Shown: in pieces, positions 6,293 to 8,053 of the stretch
Numbering within the stretch: position 1 is the stretch's first letter
How the letters are laid out: every line of letters starts with the position of its first letter
NCBI GenBank assembly: GCA_035642125.1
Contig: DASQSZ010000397.1
Location: 1 to 8,053, forward strand
Length of the DNA stretch: 8,053 nt
Direction of reading: 5' to 3'
From: CALAED01 sp937891035
GTDB lineage: Bacteria; Actinomycetota; Actinomycetes; Streptosporangiales; Streptosporangiaceae
Position numbers and translations under genes: made by a program
The notes under the pieces: model-generated
Told to the model about the DNA's origin: nothing
Databases searched by the model: none
Seen by the model: the letters and a program-made list of their open reading frames with translations, nothing else

Positions 6293-6691
6293 ATGCGCAC
6301 AATACTCAACGTGATCTGGCTGGTGCTGGCCGGGTTGTGGATGGCCATCGCGTACGTCGTCGCGGGCATCATCTGTTGCGTTCTGATCATCACGATCCCG
6401 TTCGGCATCGCGTCGTTTCGGATCGCCAACTATGCGTTGTGGCCGTTCGGCAGGTCGTTGATCCGGCGCGCGGACGCCGGCGTGGCCTCAACCGTCGGCA
6501 ACGTCATCTGGGTGATCTTCGCGGGATGGTGGCTGGCGCTTGGCCATGTCTTCACCGGCATCGCGCTGTGCCTCACGATCATCGGCATCCCGCTGGGCTT
6601 GGCGAACTTCAAGCTGATCCCCGTCTCCCTGGTCCCGCTGGGCCGTGAGATCGTCCCGACGGCCGACCCGCGCGGCTTCTACGCCCGCTGA
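6293..6691 (+). CDS. yccF: YccF domain (DUF307) inner-membrane protein
   Basis: A 132-residue, very hydrophobic protein made of two homologous halves. NVIWLVLAGLWMAIAYVVAG with IPFGIASF and YALWPFGR (residues 6-54) is matched by NVIWVIFAGWWLALGHVFTG with IPLGLANF and VSLVPLGR (70-118). This double repeat of about 49 residues defines the YccF family, which is also found in E. coli. Each half probably supplies two membrane segments. Its molecular function is not established. The ATG at 6293 gives the family N-terminus MRTILNVIWL. The upstream in-frame GTG at 6287 would begin immediately after the -10 box and is rejected. It is probably transcribed from its own promoter, with the next gene starting 26 bases downstream on the same strand and possibly co-transcribed. 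Confidence 0.93.
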   Translation: MRTILNVIWLVLAGLWMAIAYVVAGIICCVLIITIPFGIASFRIANYALWPFGRSLIRRADAGVASTVGNVIWVIFAGWWLALGHVFTGIALCLTIIGIPLGLANFKLIPVSLVPLGREIVPTADPRGFYAR

Positions 6692-6717
6692 ACGGGCTCG
6701 CGCCCAGAGCCTCGACG

Positions 6718-7308
6718 GTGGCGTCTACCGCGGTGCCCGCCGTGCCGATCGAGGTCGGAAACGCGCCGCATGGGACCAAGGCCGAACGCCGGGCCGCCCG
6801 TGCGCTGGTGGCCGACTATCATGAGGCCCGCATCGCCGAGTTGCTCGCCCGTGTCGGCGAGGCGATCGATCGGCACCGAGGCGGAGAGCTGGATCCGTTC
6901 GAGGTCGACCAAGTGATCCACCACTACCATCGAGCCGCGCGGAGGCTCTGGGCGTTCTGCCAGGTCTCCGGCGAACAGGCGGAGGTCACCGCGCAAATCA
7001 TCGCGCGGTTGAGCGAGCGCGGCGAAACGATCGATTGGTGGCAGGAGAGCGCGCCGAGGAGACGACCCGCACGTCAGCTCCGCGGGCTCCGCGCCGGCAA
7101 GGAAGGCGGTCGGCCCACGTGTCACCCCCTGCAGGCGCACGAAAGGGCGCACCTTCGTGGCGCCACATCCGGCCGCAAACGCGACCCTCCCTCGGCGTTG
7201 GCGGCCGGCTACGGCGGGGAGGACGGCGGGAACGGTTCGTCGAACATCGGATCGGCCCAGAAGCTGATCAGTTCGTCGGGGGCCAGCGAACCAACTGGCA
7301 CGTCATAG
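6718..7308 (+). CDS. Conserved actinobacterial hypothetical protein; C-terminal boundary uncertain
   Basis: The open frame codes 196 residues, but only about residues 20-117 look like a genuine conserved domain. That part is a helical KAERRAARALVADYHEARIA segment, then LDPFEVDQVIHHYHRAARRLW, and a closing IDWWQESAPRRRP. I recall related small actinobacterial proteins that end near this WW...PRRR motif. The following ~80 residues (Arg/Gly/Ser-rich) run through a strong hairpin at 7134-7164 and then 100 bases antisense to the leftward 72-residue gene. The tail is therefore probably non-native, from a lost stop or a frameshift. No forward frame has a stop between about 7060 and 7264, so the intended end cannot be placed. 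The GTG start at 6718 has only a weak AGAG upstream; GTG 6733 is possible. It lies 26 bases after yccF. Function unknown. Confidence 0.65.
   Translation: MASTAVPAVPIEVGNAPHGTKAERRAARALVADYHEARIAELLARVGEAIDRHRGGELDPFEVDQVIHHYHRAARRLWAFCQVSGEQAEVTAQIIARLSERGETIDWWQESAPRRRPARQLRGLRAGKEGGRPTCHPLQAHERAHLRGATSGRKRDPPSALAAGYGGEDGGNGSSNIGSAQKLISSSGASEPTGTS
7134..7164. terminator. Hairpin between convergent genes, possible bidirectional terminator
   Basis: A stem of 12 pairs with two single-base bulges: GGCG (7134-7137) with CGCC (7161-7164), CACGAA (7138-7143) with TTCGTG (7154-7159), and GG with CC around a GCGCA loop. A7144 and G7160 are bulged. It sits between the conserved part of the rightward gene and the stop of the leftward gene, where a shared terminator would be expected. 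There is no U-tract. Confidence 0.55.
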
Positions 7309-7427
7309 CTCAGGACTCGCCCCGTACGCAGCGCCCAGGTGGCGATCAGTACCGAGCCCAGCCAGGCCTCATCGGAGCGGGGGGCGGTAGCGGGTACCTC
7401 GCGAGGACGGGCATCTCTCACTCCCAT
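7209..7427 (-). CDS. Small hypothetical protein, 72 residues, acidic Pro-rich tail
   Basis: Starts at ATG 7427 inside the end of the upstream small membrane-protein gene: the sequence ATGGGAGTGA contains both this start and that gene's TGA, a 10-base overlap. No Shine-Dalgarno sequence precedes it, so translation probably depends on coupling. After a variable, charged N-terminus (1-20), the protein has a compact core, LGSVLIATWALRTGRVLSYD, then VPVGSLAPDELISFWAD, and ends in an acidic/Pro-rich tail (MFDEPFPPSSPP). There is no clear membrane segment or signal peptide, although residues 22-33 are fairly hydrophobic. Codon composition is coding-like. It is convergent with the rightward small gene, whose uncertain tail overlaps it on the other strand. 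I do not recognise a family. It likely works with its overlapping partner. Confidence 0.68.
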   Translation of the reverse strand: MGVRDARPREVPATAPRSDEAWLGSVLIATWALRTGRVLSYDVPVGSLAPDELISFWADPMFDEPFPPSSPP

Positions 7428-7669
7428 CGCGTGCCGATAATGCGGTCGAAGAAGGTCACGGCGGCTCCGAAGGCGAAAAGACCGGCCAGGGCCGACTGCG
7501 CCGGGCCGCGTTGGACCGCATAGGTGAGGACACCGACGATGACGGCGACGATGAAGGAGGACAGCAAAATCAACCCGGTCCGGCCAGAAAGCAGCCGCCG
7601 CTCGGACGGAGCCGGATCTTCCTCATCTTTCCCCTGGCCTCGTGCTCGGAATCCCCGTAGGGTTGGCAT
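7418..7669 (-). CDS. Small two-segment membrane protein
   Basis: An 83-residue protein. Residues 1-30 are charged and hydrophilic (MPTLRGFRARGQGKDEED...). They are followed by a strong membrane segment at about 31-52 (TGLILLSSFIVAVIVGVLTY) and a second at about 57-74 (ALAGLFAFGAAVTFF), ending in DRIIGTRWE. The N-terminus is probably cytoplasmic. I chose ATG 7669, with AAAGG about 10 bases upstream. The frame is open further to a GTG at 7849, but that extension would run through the strong 7711-7740 hairpin, has no ribosome binding site and has poor composition. The last 10 bases overlap the next gene. The pair looks like a two-gene operon of unknown role. Confidence 0.7.
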   Translation of the reverse strand: MPTLRGFRARGQGKDEEDPAPSERRLLSGRTGLILLSSFIVAVIVGVLTYAVQRGPAQSALAGLFAFGAAVTFFDRIIGTRWE

Positions 7670-7710
7670 ACGTATCGGACCTTTCGTCAGGAGCGTTTGG
7701 TTCGGTTTTC

Positions 7711-7740
7711 GACGGCTCCCTGTTGCAGCAGGGGGCCGTC
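7711..7740. repeat. Perfect-length 12-bp hairpin in the leader of the leftward pair
   Basis: GACGGCTCCCTG (7711-7722) pairs with CAGGGGGCCGTC (7729-7740) over 12 positions with a single T-G wobble, around the 6-base loop TTGCAG. It lies about 40 bases upstream of the ATG at 7669. It could be a terminator for something upstream, an mRNA-stabilising 5' structure, or an operator. There is no U-tract on either strand. Confidence 0.75.
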
Positions 7741-7928
7741 GCCGTATCTGCGGTGCCGTTCGCAAATAATCTTGGCGGTGCTGGCATCCGAGCGCCACCA
7801 CTTCCGTAAATTGCTGGCCGACATTGGAAGAATCACAGTAATCGGTCACATACCGTACGTATCAGCCTTACTCCCATCCTAGAAGAGCTGCGCACTCTTC
7901 GCCCCCATGCCCACAACTCTCCGGTGCG

Positions 7929-7969
7929 TGCATCTGCACATGAAGAACGCAATTGCATCTGCACATGAA
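7929..7969. repeat. 16-base direct repeat containing a small palindrome
   Basis: TGCATCTGCACATGAA occurs at 7929-7944 and 7954-7969, 25 bases apart start to start. The first copy sits in a perfect inverted repeat, GTGCA-TC-TGCAC (7928-7939); the second has one mismatch in the left arm. Paired palindromic sites in an AT-richer gene-free region suggest an operator for a dimeric regulator. Confidence 0.8.
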
Positions 7970-8053
7970 ACGAATCTTGACCGCCGCCATCATCGGATGG
8001 ATCCAATCTCATAATTACCAATTCGCCCATCCTCGCCGAATCCCTGCTTCCCC

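Larger units (their letters stand above)
7670..8053. other. Gene-free right end with hairpin and repeat
   Basis: No convincing gene lies here. Composition is clearly more AT-rich than the rest of the window from about 7760 on, as expected for a regulatory region. It holds the 7711-7740 hairpin, a GAAGAG/CTCTTC stem (7882-7887 with 7895-7900), the 16-base direct repeat at 7929-7969, and probably the promoter of the leftward gene pair. It may also hold that of a rightward gene beyond the edge. Confidence 0.5.

Noticed and set aside
7418..7849. Long 143-residue form of the small membrane protein starting at GTG 7849
   Set aside because: The extra N-terminus has no ribosome binding site, poor coding composition, and crosses the 12-bp hairpin at 7711-7740.
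7833..8030. Leftward 65-codon open frame at the right end, ATG at 8030
   Set aside because: It spans both copies of the 16-base repeat, has codon use unlike the other genes, shows no recognisable motif, and its ribosome binding site is poor.
7965..8053. Rightward open frame from ATG 7965 running off the edge, beginning MKRILTAAIIGW
   Set aside because: The first residues resemble a signal peptide, but the following residues do not, there is no ribosome binding site, and the ATG lies inside the direct repeat. It cannot be judged without more sequence.

Overview
The window looks like part of a chromosome from a high-GC actinomycete, plausibly a Streptosporangiales-type organism. The evidence is high GC with strongly G/C-biased third codon positions, frequent GTG starts, GGAGG-type ribosome binding sites, one apparently leaderless gene, and several lineage-restricted actinobacterial small proteins. 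The placement is inferred from style and gene content, not from a marker gene. No rRNA, tRNA, CRISPR array, transposase or integrase was found.

Left part (1-3577): the 3' end of a short-chain dehydrogenase gene enters from the left edge. It converges, with an 11-base overlap, on a leftward pair. That pair is a four-segment membrane protein of unknown function followed 9 bases later by proline iminopeptidase (pip). A divergent intergenic region (2277-2500) separates the pair from a rightward carboxylate-amine ligase of the glutamate-cysteine ligase 2 (YbdK) family. The pair is probably one transcript; the ligase is monocistronic as far as can be seen.

Middle (3578-4932): a short repeat-rich convergent spacer precedes a leftward gene for a conserved actinobacterial helical protein. 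About 760 bases follow without an intact gene. This stretch holds a 14-base tandem repeat, a 71-codon open segment with good coding composition but no usable start (probably a gene remnant), and the leader of the next gene.

Right part (4933-8053): a complete cytochrome P450 with its own GGAGG site is followed by a hairpin. Next come a leaderless yccF (DUF307) membrane-protein gene and a small conserved actinobacterial protein whose C-terminus is uncertain. A leftward pair of tiny genes overlapping by 10 bases (a two-segment membrane protein, then a 72-residue acidic-tailed protein) converges on it. The last ~380 bases have no convincing gene. They carry a strong 12-bp hairpin and a 16-base direct repeat built on a small palindrome.

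Most genes look like independent housekeeping or accessory units, not one pathway. The P450 has no ferredoxin, reductase or biosynthetic genes beside it. I see no clear defence system, biosynthetic cluster or mobile element. The best candidates for novelty are the overlapping tiny gene pair with its structured leader and upstream palindromic repeat, the start-less coding remnant ahead of the P450, and the membrane protein with a minisatellite-coded tail.
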